From positions 1 through 38,410 of the forward strand of contig JASBUR010000015.1 in assembly GCA_030147805.1 (NCBI GenBank): DNA of 38,410 bases, given 5' to 3'. The stretch comes from Sphingomonadaceae bacterium (lineage in GTDB: Bacteria > Pseudomonadota > Alphaproteobacteria > Sphingomonadales > Sphingomonadaceae). The translations under genes and the position numbers were made by a program. Position 1 is the first letter of the stretch. The number at the start of each line of letters is the position of its first letter. A model generated the notes under the pieces. That model did not search any database. It was not told the origin of the DNA and saw only the letters and a program-made list of their open reading frames with translations. Of this stretch, positions 1 to 8,729 are shown one piece after another.

Positions 1-1800
1 CGAGGCCGAGGGCGGCTTCGACTTGAGCGGCCTGGTGAAGTTGACGCCCCAGCGCAGCTCGTCGCGCGCCGCCGAATCGAAGTTGACCGGCCGCAGGTCG
101 ACGCGGATCAGCGTGCCGGCCGCATCGCGCGTGAAGCGCTCGGGGAAAGCGGCTTCGATCGCCGCGGTCGGCCCGGGAAAGCGCGCGAGCAGATCGTCGG
201 TGCGGCTGCGGACATAGTCGGTGCGGAATTCGAGGTCGGTCCCGTCGAACGGCTTGAAGGTGCCGCCGAGCTTTGACACCCGGCGCGTGTCCGAGCGCAG
301 CGCCGGGTTGCCGCCCGTCACGCTGTCGACCAGCACGGTCTCGCCCAGCCGGAAATCGAAGATGCGGCTGGCCGGCGTGACGAGCGTCGGCTCGCCGAGC
401 TGTTGCAGCCCCGGCGCGCCCTGCTCGCGCGTGTAGGACGCGATCAGGTTGAGCGTTGCCGCCGGCGACCAGAACAGCCCGCCGCCGATCGTCGCCAGCG
501 TGCCGAAATCGGAGAGTTCCTCGACCTCGGCATTGGCATTGAGCGTCAGATTGCCGATCGCGCTCCAGGCGCCGTTGCGCTTGGCGACGGGGAGGTCGAC
601 GTTGAGCGACGAGCTCAGCCGGTCGCGACCGAGGTCGATCGCGGTGGCGCCGGCGGCGCGCCGCGTGCGGCTCTCGATGTCGCGCGTGTCGCCGGCGAGC
701 TTGACCGTGACCGACGCGCGGCCGGCCGGCAGCTCGGCGAGCGGGCCGCTGGCGACGACATCGATCGCACCGCTCGAGCTGGAGGAGCGCGCGCGATCGC
801 GGGTCAGCAGTGTGCCGGTCGCGTCCTCGCGGTCGGTGAGCGTCAGGTTGCGGGCGATGTCGTAGGCGCCGGTCATCGACCAGCGCCACCGGCCGCGATC
901 GCCGTTGAGCGCCAGTCCGAGCCGCCCCGACGGCGCGTCGGTATCGCGTTCGAGCGCGGTGCCCGGGCTGACGATCGACGGGCCGAGCAGCGAGCGGCCG
1001 TCGGAAGCCTCGATCTGGCCGTCGAGCGTCGCCGAGACGTCGCCGAGGACGGTGCGATTGACCGTTCCGCCCGCGCGTGCGAGCCGGCGGGCGCCGAGCA
1101 ATGTGCGAAAGCGCCGCGGATCGACCGCGCCCGTGGCCGGCGCGGCGATGTCGCGCTCGTCCTCGGTGAGCGGCGTGACGTCCTCGAGATGAAGGTTGAG
1201 CGTGGTGCGGCCGTTCTCGCCGAGCAGCAGCCGCGTGACGTCGACCTCGCCCTCGCGGCGTCCGCCCTCGGTCGCGGCCTCGCCCTCGATCCGCGCGGTC
1301 GTCGAGCGGAAGCGCGGCCGCAGCACGATGTTCACCACGCGCTGGTCGGCGCGGTAGCCGTATTTCAGTGCCACTTCCTCGGGGAGGATGTCGACGCGCA
1401 GGATCGCCTCGGGCGGCAGGTCGCGGACTTCGCGAAAGCCCGAGGTGCGCCGTCCGTTGAGCAGCACCACCGGTCCGCCGCCGCCCTCGCGGCCGCGCGC
1501 GCTGCTGGTTTGCGGCGCGATCGCCTCGAGCAGCTCGGCGACGGTCGTGGCGCCGGTGGCGCGGATATCGCGCGCATCGAGCTGGTTTTCGGGCGGGATG
1601 TCGCCGATCACCGCGCCGCGCTGCCGCTGGACTCCGCCGACGACGACGATCTCCTCGGCGTCGGCATAGGGGTCGTCGGCCGCATCGGCGGGCGCCGACG
1701 ATGGCGGCATTTCCTGCGCGGCGAGCCGGACCGAAAGGACGGAGAGGGTGGCGGCGAGCAGCGGCAGCGCGGCCGCCGCGCTTCGGGAAATGAGGGTCAC
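1..1800 (-). CDS. TonB-dependent outer-membrane receptor, 3' end outside window
   Basis: Reading on the minus strand from a GTG preceded by TAAGG, 600 codons are open to the window edge without a stop, so the C-terminal part is missing. The N-terminus is a signal peptide (hydrophobic stretch ending LAAQ), followed by a TonB-box-like EEIVVVGG and a plug-like segment with LLNGRR and VDILPEEVALKYGYR, ending in VVNIVLRPRF. The rest is alternating strand-like sequence typical of an outer-membrane barrel. Family knowledge: such receptors import siderophores, vitamins or glycans with TonB-ExbBD energy. The plug is unusual (RGAVIGDIPPENQLDARDIR), a version I associate with sphingomonads and not with the classical siderophore receptors. 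Substrate unknown. It is divergent from the PepSY/TonB-receptor operon and shares a 189-base control region with it. Confidence 0.85.
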   Translation of the reverse strand, partial: MTLISRSAAAALPLLAATLSVLSVRLAAQEMPPSSAPADAADDPYADAEEIVVVGGVQRQRGAVIGDIPPENQLDARDIRATGATTVAELLEAIAPQTSSARGREGGGGPVVLLNGRRTSGFREVRDLPPEAILRVDILPEEVALKYGYRADQRVVNIVLRPRFRSTTARIEGEAATEGGRREGEVDVTRLLLGENGRTTLNLHLEDVTPLTEDERDIAAPATGAVDPRRFRTLLGARRLARAGGTVNRTVLGDVSATLDGQIEASDGRSLLGPSIVSPGTALERDTDAPSGRLGLALNGDRGRWRWSMTGAYDIARNLTLTDREDATGTLLTRDRARSSSSSGAIDVVASGPLAELPAGRASVTVKLAGDTRDIESRTRRAAGATAIDLGRDRLSSSLNVDLPVAKRNGAWSAIGNLTLNANAEVEELSDFGTLATIGGGLFWSPAATLNLIASYTREQGAPGLQQLGEPTLVTPASRIFDFRLGETVLVDSVTGGNPALRSDTRRVSKLGGTFKPFDGTDLEFRTDYVRSRTDDLLARFPGPTAAIEAAFPERFTRDAAGTLIRVDLRPVNFDSAARDELRWGVNFTRPLKSKPPSAS

Positions 1801-1913
1801 GCAGGGCCTTACGCTGGGGAGGGCGACGATCCCTCGGCCGATCGCCGAGATGGCGCGATGCCGCCCCCCTGGCTTCGAACCGAGCCGCGGGCGCTACCAC
1901 CCTGGCCGCGCGG

Positions 1914-1930
1914 TCGCAACTCACTTGCAA
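1914..1930. promoter_or_regulatory. Candidate Fur-like operator (inverted repeat)
   Basis: The sequence TCGCAACTCACTTGCAA is an imperfect inverted repeat (GCAA five-base spacer TTGC core). It sits about 114 bases upstream of the minus-strand receptor start and 60 bases upstream of the plus-strand PepSY start. The context of iron-uptake genes on both sides suggests a metal-responsive repressor such as Fur. No binding evidence; the assignment is inference. Confidence 0.35.
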
Positions 1931-1953
1931 TAGCAGGGCTCAATCTCTATCGG
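1925..1953 (+). promoter_or_regulatory. Possible sigma-70 promoter of the PepSY/receptor operon
   Basis: TTGCAA and TATCGG are separated by exactly 17 bases and precede the PepSY start by about 36 bases. Each hexamer matches the consensus at four of six positions. The -35 element overlaps the upstream operator candidate and the Fur-like site at 1956-1970 falls at the expected transcription start, an arrangement expected for repression. Confidence 0.35.
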
Positions 1954-1955
1954 GC

Positions 1956-1970
1956 TGCGAATGGTTCTCA
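1956..1970. promoter_or_regulatory. Candidate Fur box
   Basis: On the minus strand this reads TGAGAAC-C-ATTCGCA, a 7-1-7 inverted repeat that agrees with the classical Fur consensus TGATAAT-N-ATTATCA at 11 of 14 arm positions. It lies 20 bases before the PepSY protein start, directly after a plausible -10 element. The genes downstream (PepSY reductase-like protein and TonB receptor) are typical Fur targets. Confidence 0.45.
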
Positions 1971-1989
1971 ATTCCGTCGATCAGCAGCC

Positions 1990-3156
1990 GTGACGCGCGG
2001 GGCCATCCGCGCCTGGTACCTCGTCCACAAGTGGACGAGCCTGGTCTGCACGGCGTTCCTGCTGATGCTGTGTCTCACCGGCTTGCCGCTGATCTTCCAC
2101 CACGAGATCGACATCCTGTCGGGCGACCCGGCGGCGCTGGCCGAGACCGGCATCGCCTCGTCGGGGACCGACGCGCGGCTGCAGTCGCTCGATGCGATGC
2201 TGGCGAAGGCGCTGGCGGCGCGGCCCGGCGAGGTGCCGGTGTTCATGGCGTTCGACAACGAGCGACCGCAGATGACGATCACCACCGCGCCGGCGCCCGA
2301 TTCGCCCGCCGAGGCGATGACGATCCAGCTGTGGGACCGGCTGACCGGCGAACCGATCGGCCAGGTCGACGAGGACGGGGTGATGCACTTCATTCTGCAG
2401 CTTCACGCCGACATGTTCCTCGGGCTGCCGGGGATGCTGTTCCTGGGGCTGATGGGCCTGCTCTTCGTCGCGGCGATCGTCTCGGGCGTGGTGCTCTATG
2501 CGCCGTTCATGCGCAGGCTCGCCTTCGGCACGCTGCGCACCTCGCGCAGCCCGCGGCTCAAGTGGTTCGACTATCACAATCTGCTCGGCATCGTCGCCGC
2601 GGCCTGGATGCTGGTGGTCGGGCTGACCGGCGTCATCAACGCGCTGGCGACGCCGATCATGCAGCTGTGGCAGCAGACCGAGCTCGCCGAGATGACGCGC
2701 ACCTATGCCGGGCAGGGGGCGGTGCCGCCGTCGCGCTACGGCTCGCTCGACCGCGCGATGGCCGAGGCGCGACAGGCGCTGCCCGGCAACAACCCGCAGT
2801 TCATCGCCTTTCCCGGCGGCGCCTTCAGCAGCAAGCATCATTATGCCGTGTTCTTCCAGGGCGACACGCCGCTGACCGAGCGGCTGCTGACGCCGGCGCT
2901 GGTCGACGCCGAGACCGGCGCCTTCACCGACGCCCGGCCGATGCCCTGGTACACGCAGGCGCTGTCGCTGTCGCAGCCGCTGCACTTCGGCGACTATGGC
3001 GGGCTGCCGCTCAAGATCTTGTGGGCGCTGCTCACGCTGTTCACGATCGTCGTCCTCGGCAGCGGCCTCTACCTGTGGCTGGGCAAGCGCCATGCCCCGC
3101 TCGACGCGCGAGTCCGCGAGGTCGAAAGCGGCGGCCAGCTGGTGCCCGCCGAATGA
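1990..3156 (+). CDS. PepSY-associated transmembrane protein (ferri-siderophore reductase-like)
   Basis: A 388-residue inner-membrane protein starting at GTG (VTRGAIRAWYLVHKW); no ATG in frame gives a better start, although the ribosome site is weak. Visible hydrophobic segments: one near residues 15-35, a pair around 140-180, one near 200-220 and one near 355-375, with a large periplasmic part between the first and second. The HKW start, FHHEID, DYHNLLG and LHFGDYGG segments are the conserved His-containing features of the PepSY_TM family. Family members, for example those beside siderophore receptors, are proposed to reduce ferric siderophores using haem. Its stop overlaps the next start (ATGA), so it is translationally coupled to the small protein and the downstream TonB receptor. 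Confidence 0.85.
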   Translation: MTRGAIRAWYLVHKWTSLVCTAFLLMLCLTGLPLIFHHEIDILSGDPAALAETGIASSGTDARLQSLDAMLAKALAARPGEVPVFMAFDNERPQMTITTAPAPDSPAEAMTIQLWDRLTGEPIGQVDEDGVMHFILQLHADMFLGLPGMLFLGLMGLLFVAAIVSGVVLYAPFMRRLAFGTLRTSRSPRLKWFDYHNLLGIVAAAWMLVVGLTGVINALATPIMQLWQQTELAEMTRTYAGQGAVPPSRYGSLDRAMAEARQALPGNNPQFIAFPGGAFSSKHHYAVFFQGDTPLTERLLTPALVDAETGAFTDARPMPWYTQALSLSQPLHFGDYGGLPLKILWALLTLFTIVVLGSGLYLWLGKRHAPLDARVREVESGGQLVPAE

Positions 3157-3335
3157 AGCGGCCGCCGCAGCGCCCGCGCACGATCTTCGCCGCACCGCTG
3201 GCGATCGGCCTGTTGAGCCTCGTCGGACTGGTCGGCGCGCTGACCGGCGACGGCGTGCGCGACGCGCTGTCGTGGGCGACGCTCGCGGTGCCCGTCGCCG
3301 TCGTCGGCTGGGCGCTGCGCGTCCGCCGCTCGTGA
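3153..3335 (+). CDS. Small two-helix membrane protein of the iron-uptake operon
   Basis: A 60-residue protein whose ATG overlaps the PepSY stop by four bases. It has a basic N-terminus (MKRPPQRPRT), a hydrophobic helix (about residues 11-30), a short GDGVRDAL loop and a second helix (about 38-54) ending in basic RVRRS. This predicts two membrane passes with both ends in the cytoplasm. I recognise similar short proteins next to PepSY proteins in sphingomonads but know no function. The position between PepSY and the receptor suggests a subunit or partner of the PepSY protein; that is inference. Confidence 0.7.
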   Translation: MKRPPQRPRTIFAAPLAIGLLSLVGLVGALTGDGVRDALSWATLAVPVAVVGWALRVRRS

Positions 3336-3370
3336 GAATCGTCGACATGACCATCCAAGGGGGAATTGAA

Positions 3371-5506
3371 GTGACCAACCGCCTGCCTGCCTGCCTGCGC
3401 CTGACGGCTGCAATTTCGGCGCTCGCCATGGCCCTGCCGGCGCATGCGCAGCAGGCGGCCGACGAGGAGATCATCGTCACCGCACAGCGCGGCAACCAGA
3501 GCCAGGTGACGCTCGGCGGCAGCGTCGGCGTGCTCGGCGACAAGCCGGCCGAGGACGTGCCCTTCACCATCAAGAGCTACAACGCCGCGCTGATCCTCAA
3601 CCAGCAGCCGCAGACGCTCGGCCAGCTGCTCGAGAACGACCCCTCGGTGCGCACCACCTACGGCTTCGGCAACGCCGCCGAGCAGTTCGTCATTCGCGGC
3701 TTCGTGCTGGCGGGCGACGACGTCGCCTACGACGGGCTCTACGGCGTCGCACCCCGCCAGATCGTCGCGCCCGAGCTTTATGAATCGGTGCAGGTGCTCA
3801 ACGGCGCCAGCGCCTTTCTGAACGGCGCGGCGCCCGGCGGCTCCGGGCTCGGCGGCAGCGTCAACCTCATCCCCAAGCGCGCCGGCGCCGACGACCTGCA
3901 GCGTCTCACGCTCAACTACACCTCCGACGCGCATATCGGCGGCGCCTTCGATGTGGCGCGCCGCTTCGGCGACGCGAGGCAGACCGGCCTTCGCCTCAAC
4001 GGTGCCGCGCGCCGCGGCGACGTCTCGATCGACGACGAATTCCGCAGCACCTACGTCATCGGCGGCGCGCTCGACCATCAGGCTGGCGACCTGCGGCTGT
4101 CGCTCGACCTCGCCTACCAGCGCGTCAAGGTCCGCCAGCTCCGCCACAAGGTGACGCTCGGCGCCGGGCTCACCAGCGTGCCGCGCGTGCCGGGCGCCGA
4201 TCATAACTTCGCGCAGCCTTTCACCTTCTCGACGCTCCGCGACGTCTTCGGCATGCTCAAGGCCGAATATGACATCGCCGACAATATGCTCGCCTATGCG
4301 TCGATCGGGGCGCGCGACGGGTCGGAGGACGGCATCTACGGCGGTCTCACCGTCAACAACGCGCTGACCGGCGCCGCGACCGGGAGCGCGCTGTTCGTGC
4401 CGCGCACCGACAACAATGAGGCGGCGAACGCCGGCGTGCGCATCCGGCTCGCCGCGGGCGGCATCAGCCACGAGTTCAACATCGGCGGCTCGGGAATCCG
4501 CCAGATCAACCGCAACGCCTATGATTTCCTCGGCGGCTTCGCCGGCTTCGCGACCAACCTCTATTCGACGGTCGACGTGCCGCTTCCCGGCACCGGCTTC
4601 GTCGGCGGCGACCTCAACGATCCGAACCCGGTCAGCCGCACGCGGCTGTGGAGCGCGTTCGCGTCGGACACCATCGGCCTGTGGGACGATCGCGTCCTCG
4701 CGACCGTCGGCCTGCGGCTGCAGAAGGTGAACAGCAAGGGCTACGACTATTTCACCACGCTGCAGAGCAGCGAATATGACGAGAGCGCGGTGACGCCGGT
4801 GGTCGGCCTGGTCGTGAAGCCCGTCGACGGGATCTCGCTGTTCGCCAATCGCATCGAGGGGCTGTCGCAGGGGCCGACCGCGCCCAACGATCCTGCGATC
4901 ATCAATCCCGGCGAGGTGTTCCCGCCGACGAAGTCGACGCAATATGAAATCGGCGGCAAGTTCGCGCTGGGCGCGCTCAACCTCGGCGTCGCCGCCTTCC
5001 AGACCGAGCAGCCGAGCGGCTATGCCGTCGGCGGCGTCTTCGGGCTGTTCGGCGAGCAGCGCAACCGCGGCATCGAGCTCAACCTCGAGGGCGAGCTGGT
5101 CGCGGGGCTGCGCCTGATCGCCGGCGGCTCGCTCAACGACGCGACGCTGCGCGACACCGGCATCGCGGCGATCGACGGCAACGAGGCGCCCGGCGTTCCC
5201 GATTATCTGGTCAACGCCAACCTCGAATGGGATGTGTTGCCGGCGCTGACGCTCACCGGCCGCGTCGTGCGCACCGGCGAACAGTGGATCGACCGCGCCA
5301 ACACGCTCGAACTGTCGGGCTGGACGCGCTTCGATCTCGGCGCGCGCTATGTGGCGCTGGTCGGCGACAAGCCGGTCACGCTGCGCGTCAACGTCGATAA
5401 CGTCGCCAACAAGCGCTACTGGGCCTCGGCGTTCGACATCTTCAGCCCGCAGCTGCTGCAGGGCGCGCCGCGCACCTTCAAGCTGTCGGCGTCGGTCGAC
5501 TTCTAA
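3371..5506 (+). CDS. TonB-dependent siderophore receptor
   Basis: A 711-residue outer-membrane receptor. I choose the GTG start (VTNRLPACLRL) because AAGGGGG lies seven bases before it; an ATG eight codons upstream (MTIQGGIE) is in frame but lacks such a site. Signal peptide ends about AHAQQ. A TonB box (EEIIVTAQ) follows, then the plug domain (about residues 50-170: DVPFTIKSYN, LLENDPSVR, FVIRGF, YESVQVLNGASAFLNGAAPGG, GGSVNLIPKRA) and a barrel ending at a C-terminal aromatic residue (ASVDF), the usual outer-membrane targeting signal. The plug motifs match catecholate/hydroxamate siderophore receptors (FhuE/FpvA type). It follows PepSY and the 60-residue protein in one operon, 35 bases after the latter. 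The stop overlaps the mtgA stop by four bases, tail to tail. Confidence 0.9.
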   Translation: MTNRLPACLRLTAAISALAMALPAHAQQAADEEIIVTAQRGNQSQVTLGGSVGVLGDKPAEDVPFTIKSYNAALILNQQPQTLGQLLENDPSVRTTYGFGNAAEQFVIRGFVLAGDDVAYDGLYGVAPRQIVAPELYESVQVLNGASAFLNGAAPGGSGLGGSVNLIPKRAGADDLQRLTLNYTSDAHIGGAFDVARRFGDARQTGLRLNGAARRGDVSIDDEFRSTYVIGGALDHQAGDLRLSLDLAYQRVKVRQLRHKVTLGAGLTSVPRVPGADHNFAQPFTFSTLRDVFGMLKAEYDIADNMLAYASIGARDGSEDGIYGGLTVNNALTGAATGSALFVPRTDNNEAANAGVRIRLAAGGISHEFNIGGSGIRQINRNAYDFLGGFAGFATNLYSTVDVPLPGTGFVGGDLNDPNPVSRTRLWSAFASDTIGLWDDRVLATVGLRLQKVNSKGYDYFTTLQSSEYDESAVTPVVGLVVKPVDGISLFANRIEGLSQGPTAPNDPAIINPGEVFPPTKSTQYEIGGKFALGALNLGVAAFQTEQPSGYAVGGVFGLFGEQRNRGIELNLEGELVAGLRLIAGGSLNDATLRDTGIAAIDGNEAPGVPDYLVNANLEWDVLPALTLTGRVVRTGEQWIDRANTLELSGWTRFDLGARYVALVGDKPVTLRVNVDNVANKRYWASAFDIFSPQLLQGAPRTFKLSASVDF

Positions 5507-6240
5507 CGTCCGGCCGCGTCGTCGAGGGCGAGGCAGGCGTCGAGCCCCTCGTCCTTCACGACGCGGATCCAGCGTTCGACGTTGCGCGCATAGCGCCGGA
5601 CCTGCCCTTTCGGGTTCTTGCCCGACCGCTTCTGCGGCGAGGGGAGGACGGCGGCGATCTGCGCCGCCTCGCGCCGGCTGAGCGTGTCGGCGCCGTGGCC
5701 GAAGTAGCGCTTGGCGCCTTCCTCGACGCCATAGGTGTTGATGCCGGTCTCGGCGATGTTGAGATAGACCTCCATGATCCGCCGCTTCCCCCAGATCTGT
5801 TCGATCAGGAAGGTGAAATAGGCTTCGAGCCCCTTGCGCACCCACGAGCGCTCGACCCAGAGGAAGGCGTTCTTGGCGGTCTGCTGGCTGATCGTCGAGC
5901 CGCCGCGCAGCGTACCGCCTTCCTGGTTGCGCTCGAAGGCATCGCGGATCGCGTCCATGTCGAAACCATTGTGCGCGCAGAAATCGCGGTCCTCGGCGGT
6001 GATGACCGCGCGCGGCATGTTGGGATCGATCCGGTCGAGATCGCGCCAGCTGTAGGCGACGCTGTGCCCCTCGAGCGTGTCGCGCAGCATCAGGCTCGTC
6101 GTCGGCGGATCGACATATTTATAGGCGACCACCCAGCCGACCGAGAGCAGCAGCGCCGCGACGACGAGAAGGATCAGCCAGCGCAGCAGGCGCCGGATGA
6201 TCCCGCGGGGGCGGCCTCGTTGGGGACGGGTGAACGACAT
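5503..6240 (-). CDS. mtgA: Monofunctional biosynthetic peptidoglycan transglycosylase
   Basis: A 245-residue GT51 enzyme that polymerises lipid II glycan strands at the inner membrane. A short basic cytoplasmic tail is followed by one membrane anchor (about residues 20-41). The GT51 signatures are intact: AVITAEDRDFCAHNGFD with the catalytic Glu at residue 83, and RGGSTISQQTAKNAFLW around 112-128; EVYLNIAE and GVEEGAKRYFG follow. There is no transpeptidase domain, and the length fits MtgA. It lies downstream of rpoH on the same strand, separated by a strong stem-loop, and meets the siderophore receptor tail to tail with a four-base overlap. Confidence 0.95.
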   Translation of the reverse strand: MSFTRPQRGRPRGIIRRLLRWLILLVVAALLLSVGWVVAYKYVDPPTTSLMLRDTLEGHSVAYSWRDLDRIDPNMPRAVITAEDRDFCAHNGFDMDAIRDAFERNQEGGTLRGGSTISQQTAKNAFLWVERSWVRKGLEAYFTFLIEQIWGKRRIMEVYLNIAETGINTYGVEEGAKRYFGHGADTLSRREAAQIAAVLPSPQKRSGKNPKGQVRRYARNVERWIRVVKDEGLDACLALDDAAGR

Positions 6241-6303
6241 GGAATTCGCGGGCGGCCCCTGAACGACGACCGCGTCATTGTCGGGGATGCGGCCGGTGCG
6301 TCA

Positions 6304-6328
6304 ATCCCCTCCCGGTCCGGGAGGGGAT
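6304..6328. terminator. Stem-loop between rpoH and mtgA
   Basis: A perfect inverted repeat of 12 bases per arm (ATCCCCTCCCGG and its complement, one base apart) lies three bases beyond the rpoH stop. The stem is very stable, but no run of T follows on either strand, so intrinsic termination is uncertain; it may instead protect the rpoH 3' end. It also has the form of the short GC-rich palindromes dispersed in alphaproteobacterial genomes. Confidence 0.5.
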
Positions 6329-6331
6329 CGA

Positions 6332-7234
6332 TCAGGCCGGTTCGGGCAGCATGTGCCGCTCGCCGGCGAGACGGCGCATCGCGCGCTGCAGCTTCTCGAA
6401 AGCGCGAACCTCGATCTGGCGGACGCGCTCGCGCGAGATGCTGTACTCCTGGCTCAGCTCCTCGAGCGTCTTGGGCTCGTCGGCGAGGCGGCGCTCGGCG
6501 AGGATGTGCCGCTCGCGCTCGTTGAGATCGCCCATCGCTTCCTCGAGCAGCGCATGACGGACGTCGCGCTCCTGGCGGTCGGCGACGATCTGGTCCTGCA
6601 GTGGACCCTCGTCGGTCAGCCAGTCCTGCCATTCGCCTTCGCCATCTTCCGACATACGCAGGTTGAGGCTGGTATCGCCGCCCTTCGACATGCGGCGGTT
6701 CATGCTGACGACCTCTTCCTCCGACACGTTGAGGTCGGTGGCGATCTTGGTGACCTGCTCCGGACGCAGGTCGCCGTCCTCGAGCGCGTCGATCTGGCCC
6801 TTCATGCGGCGCAGGTTGAAGAACAGCTTCTTCTGCGCGGCGGTGGTGCCGATCTTCACCAGGCTCCACGACCGCAGGATGAATTCCTGGATCGAGGCGC
6901 GGATCCACCACATCGCATAGGTGGCGAGGCGGAAGCCCTTGTCGGCATCGAACTTCTTGACGCCCTGCATCAGCCCGATGTTGCCTTCGGAGATCAGTTC
7001 GGACACCGGCAGGCCATAGCCGCGGTAGCCCATCGCGATCTTCGCAACGAGGCGGAGGTGCGAGGTGACGAGCTTGGCCGCCGCCTCGGTATCCTGATGC
7101 TCCTCCCAGCGTTTGGCGAGCATATATTCCTCCTCGGGCTTGAGGAGCGGGAATTTGCGAATCTCCGACAGGTAGCGGTTGAGCGAGGCCTCGCCGCCGA
7201 GCGCCGGAATCGTCGCGGGTACGTTTGCAGCCAT
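6332..7234 (-). CDS. rpoH: Heat-shock sigma factor sigma-32
   Basis: A 300-residue sigma-70 family protein. Region 2 holds LVTSHLRLVAKIAMGYRGYG, GNIGLMQGVKKFD and FRLATYAMWWIRASIQEFI. The RpoH-specific box QKKLFFNLR is at residues 134-142, which separates it from RpoD and RpoS. Region 4 has LNERERHILAERRL and a helix-turn-helix, SQEYSISRERVRQIEVRAF. It directs transcription of chaperone and protease genes. The start is supported by GGGAG six bases before the ATG. It sits immediately downstream of rluD on the same strand, a common alphaproteobacterial order. Several alphaproteobacteria carry two rpoH genes; only one is visible here. Confidence 0.97.
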   Translation of the reverse strand: MAANVPATIPALGGEASLNRYLSEIRKFPLLKPEEEYMLAKRWEEHQDTEAAAKLVTSHLRLVAKIAMGYRGYGLPVSELISEGNIGLMQGVKKFDADKGFRLATYAMWWIRASIQEFILRSWSLVKIGTTAAQKKLFFNLRRMKGQIDALEDGDLRPEQVTKIATDLNVSEEEVVSMNRRMSKGGDTSLNLRMSEDGEGEWQDWLTDEGPLQDQIVADRQERDVRHALLEEAMGDLNERERHILAERRLADEPKTLEELSQEYSISRERVRQIEVRAFEKLQRAMRRLAGERHMLPEPA

Positions 7235-7319
7235 GTCGTTCTCCCTGTCTGAGCCTACGGTTCGCGCGGGCTGAATCCCGCGTCATGGCCGCGCCACGGG
7301 CGCGGCGGGACGAACCGAT

Positions 7320-8276
7320 TTATACGGAAAGCAAGCTGATCAGTTCCTGAATATCAGGTGGAATGGGGCTTTCGAAAGTTAGTTTATCTTTATTAACGGG
7401 ATGAAAAAATCCGAGCGTGCGGGCGTGGAGCGCCTGCCGCCTGAAGTTGAGCTCGTGCAGGACGTCGCGGTGGCTCGGTCGCGTCCGTCCATAGACGGGA
7501 TCGCCGAGCAGCGGATGGCCGATCGACATCATGTGGACGCGCACCTGGTGCGTGCGCCCGGTCTCGAGCCGGCATTCGACCGTCGCCGCGTCCTTCAACG
7601 GCTGCAGCGTCCGGAAATGCGTGACGGCGTGCTTGCCGCGGCCGTCGGCGACGATCGCCATCTTCTGCCGGTTCGCCGACGAGCGCGCGAGCGCCCCCTC
7701 GATGCGTCCGGCGAGCGGCATCGGACGGCCCGCGACGACGGCAAGATAGGCGCGCTCGACGCTGTGCGCGGCGAACTGACCGGCCAGTCCCTCATGCGCG
7801 CGGTCGGTCTTGGCGACCACCAGCAGCCCCGAGGTGTCCTTGTCGATGCGATGGACGATGCCGGGACGCGCGACGCCGCCGATGCCCGACAGGCGGCCGG
7901 CACAATGGTGGAGCAGCGCGTTGACCAGCGTGCCGTCGAGATTTCCGGCGGCCGGATGCACCACCAGCCCGGCAGGCTTGTCGACGACCAGCAGATGCTC
8001 GTCCTCGAAGACGATCTGCAGCGGAATGTCCTGCGCCTGCGCCGTGGCGGGGGTGGGGGCGGGGACGGCGACCGCCACGACCTCGCCGCCGGCGACCTTT
8101 CGCGACGGATCGCGCACCGTCGTGCCGGCCACCGCCACGTCGCCAGCGGAAATCAGCGCCTTCAACCGCTCGCGCGACAGCGTCGGCAGCGCCGTCGCCA
8201 GCGCGCGGTCGAACCGCCAGCCGGCCATGTCGCCGGACAGCGTCACCTGATGTACTGTCGCTTCGCAAGCCCCCAT
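7320..8276 (-). CDS. rluD: 23S rRNA pseudouridine synthase, RluD type
   Basis: A 318-residue RluA-family enzyme that isomerises uridines of 23S rRNA helix 69 (positions 1911, 1915 and 1917 in the RluD subfamily). An S4 RNA-binding domain ([22 protein letters not shown], about residues 21-75) precedes the catalytic domain with [16 protein letters not shown]; the catalytic Asp is residue 145. [12 protein letters not shown] and [11 protein letters not shown] are also present. The C-terminus is noticeably more A/T-rich than the rest. The first ATG is kept because the residues before the S4 domain match the usual RluD length. The start lies only 18 bases from the divergent JAMM-peptidase start, so its promoter must overlap that gene or the tiny gap. 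Confidence 0.93.
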   Translation of the reverse strand: MGACEATVHQVTLSGDMAGWRFDRALATALPTLSRERLKALISAGDVAVAGTTVRDPSRKVAGGEVVAVAVPAPTPATAQAQDIPLQIVFEDEHLLVVDKPAGLVVHPAAGNLDGTLVNALLHHCAGRLSGIGGVARPGIVHRIDKDTSGLLVVAKTDRAHEGLAGQFAAHSVERAYLAVVAGRPMPLAGRIEGALARSSANRQKMAIVADGRGKHAVTHFRTLQPLKDAATVECRLETGRTHQVRVHMMSIGHPLLGDPVYGRTRPSHRDVLHELNFRRQALHARTLGFFHPVNKDKLTFESPIPPDIQELISLLSV

Positions 8277-8294
8277 CGCCTAGTAAATATAGCA

Positions 8295-8717
8295 ATGGGT
8301 TTCCGGATTTTCAGTGCGACCGCCGAACAAATCGCCGTGCATGCCGCAGGCGAGCATCCGGGCGAGGCGTGCGGACTGCTGCTCGGCACCGACGGGCGGG
8401 TCGACCGCGCGGTCGCGGCGCGCAACGTCGCCGCCGATCCCCTGCAGGCGTTCGAGATCGATCCGGCGCTGCTGCTGCGCTGCCACCGCGAGGCGCGCGG
8501 CGGCGGGCCGGCGATCGTCGGCTGTTATCATTCGCACCCCAGCGGCCGCCCGACGCCTTCGGCCGCCGACGCAGCGCGCGTCGCCGAATGGGGCTGGCTG
8601 TGGCTCATCGCTACGGGCGCCGGGCTCCACGGCTTCATGACCGTGCCCGACGGGCCGATCGCGGGGCGATTCGCCGCTGTGGACCTGATCATCCTTCCCC
8701 CCGACGCGGACGAGTGA
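8295..8717 (+). CDS. JAMM/Mov34 family metallopeptidase (M67)
   Basis: A 140-residue stand-alone JAB domain. The catalytic set is complete: Glu24 in GEACGLL, then [14 protein letters not shown] with His79, His81 and Asp92 as predicted zinc ligands and Ser89. Family members cut isopeptide or peptide bonds next to ubiquitin-like or sulfur-carrier proteins, for example releasing ThiS/MoaD-like proteins from cysteine or from protein partners. No ubiquitin-like or E1-like gene is visible nearby, so the substrate is unknown. It starts 18 bases from divergent rluD and is followed 12 bases later by the cold-shock gene. Confidence 0.88.
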   Translation: MGFRIFSATAEQIAVHAAGEHPGEACGLLLGTDGRVDRAVAARNVAADPLQAFEIDPALLLRCHREARGGGPAIVGCYHSHPSGRPTPSAADAARVAEWGWLWLIATGAGLHGFMTVPDGPIAGRFAAVDLIILPPDADE

Positions 8718-8729
8718 CATAAACCCGTC

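Noticed and set aside
403..1989. Long upstream extension of the PepSY reading frame
   Set aside because: It runs antisense through the TonB receptor coding region and has the Arg/Ala-rich composition typical of antisense frames in GC-rich DNA; the true start is the GTG at 1990.
3041..5845. Minus-strand frame of over 900 codons opposite the siderophore receptor
   Set aside because: No recognisable motifs; Ala/Arg/Glu-rich shadow of the receptor on the other strand.
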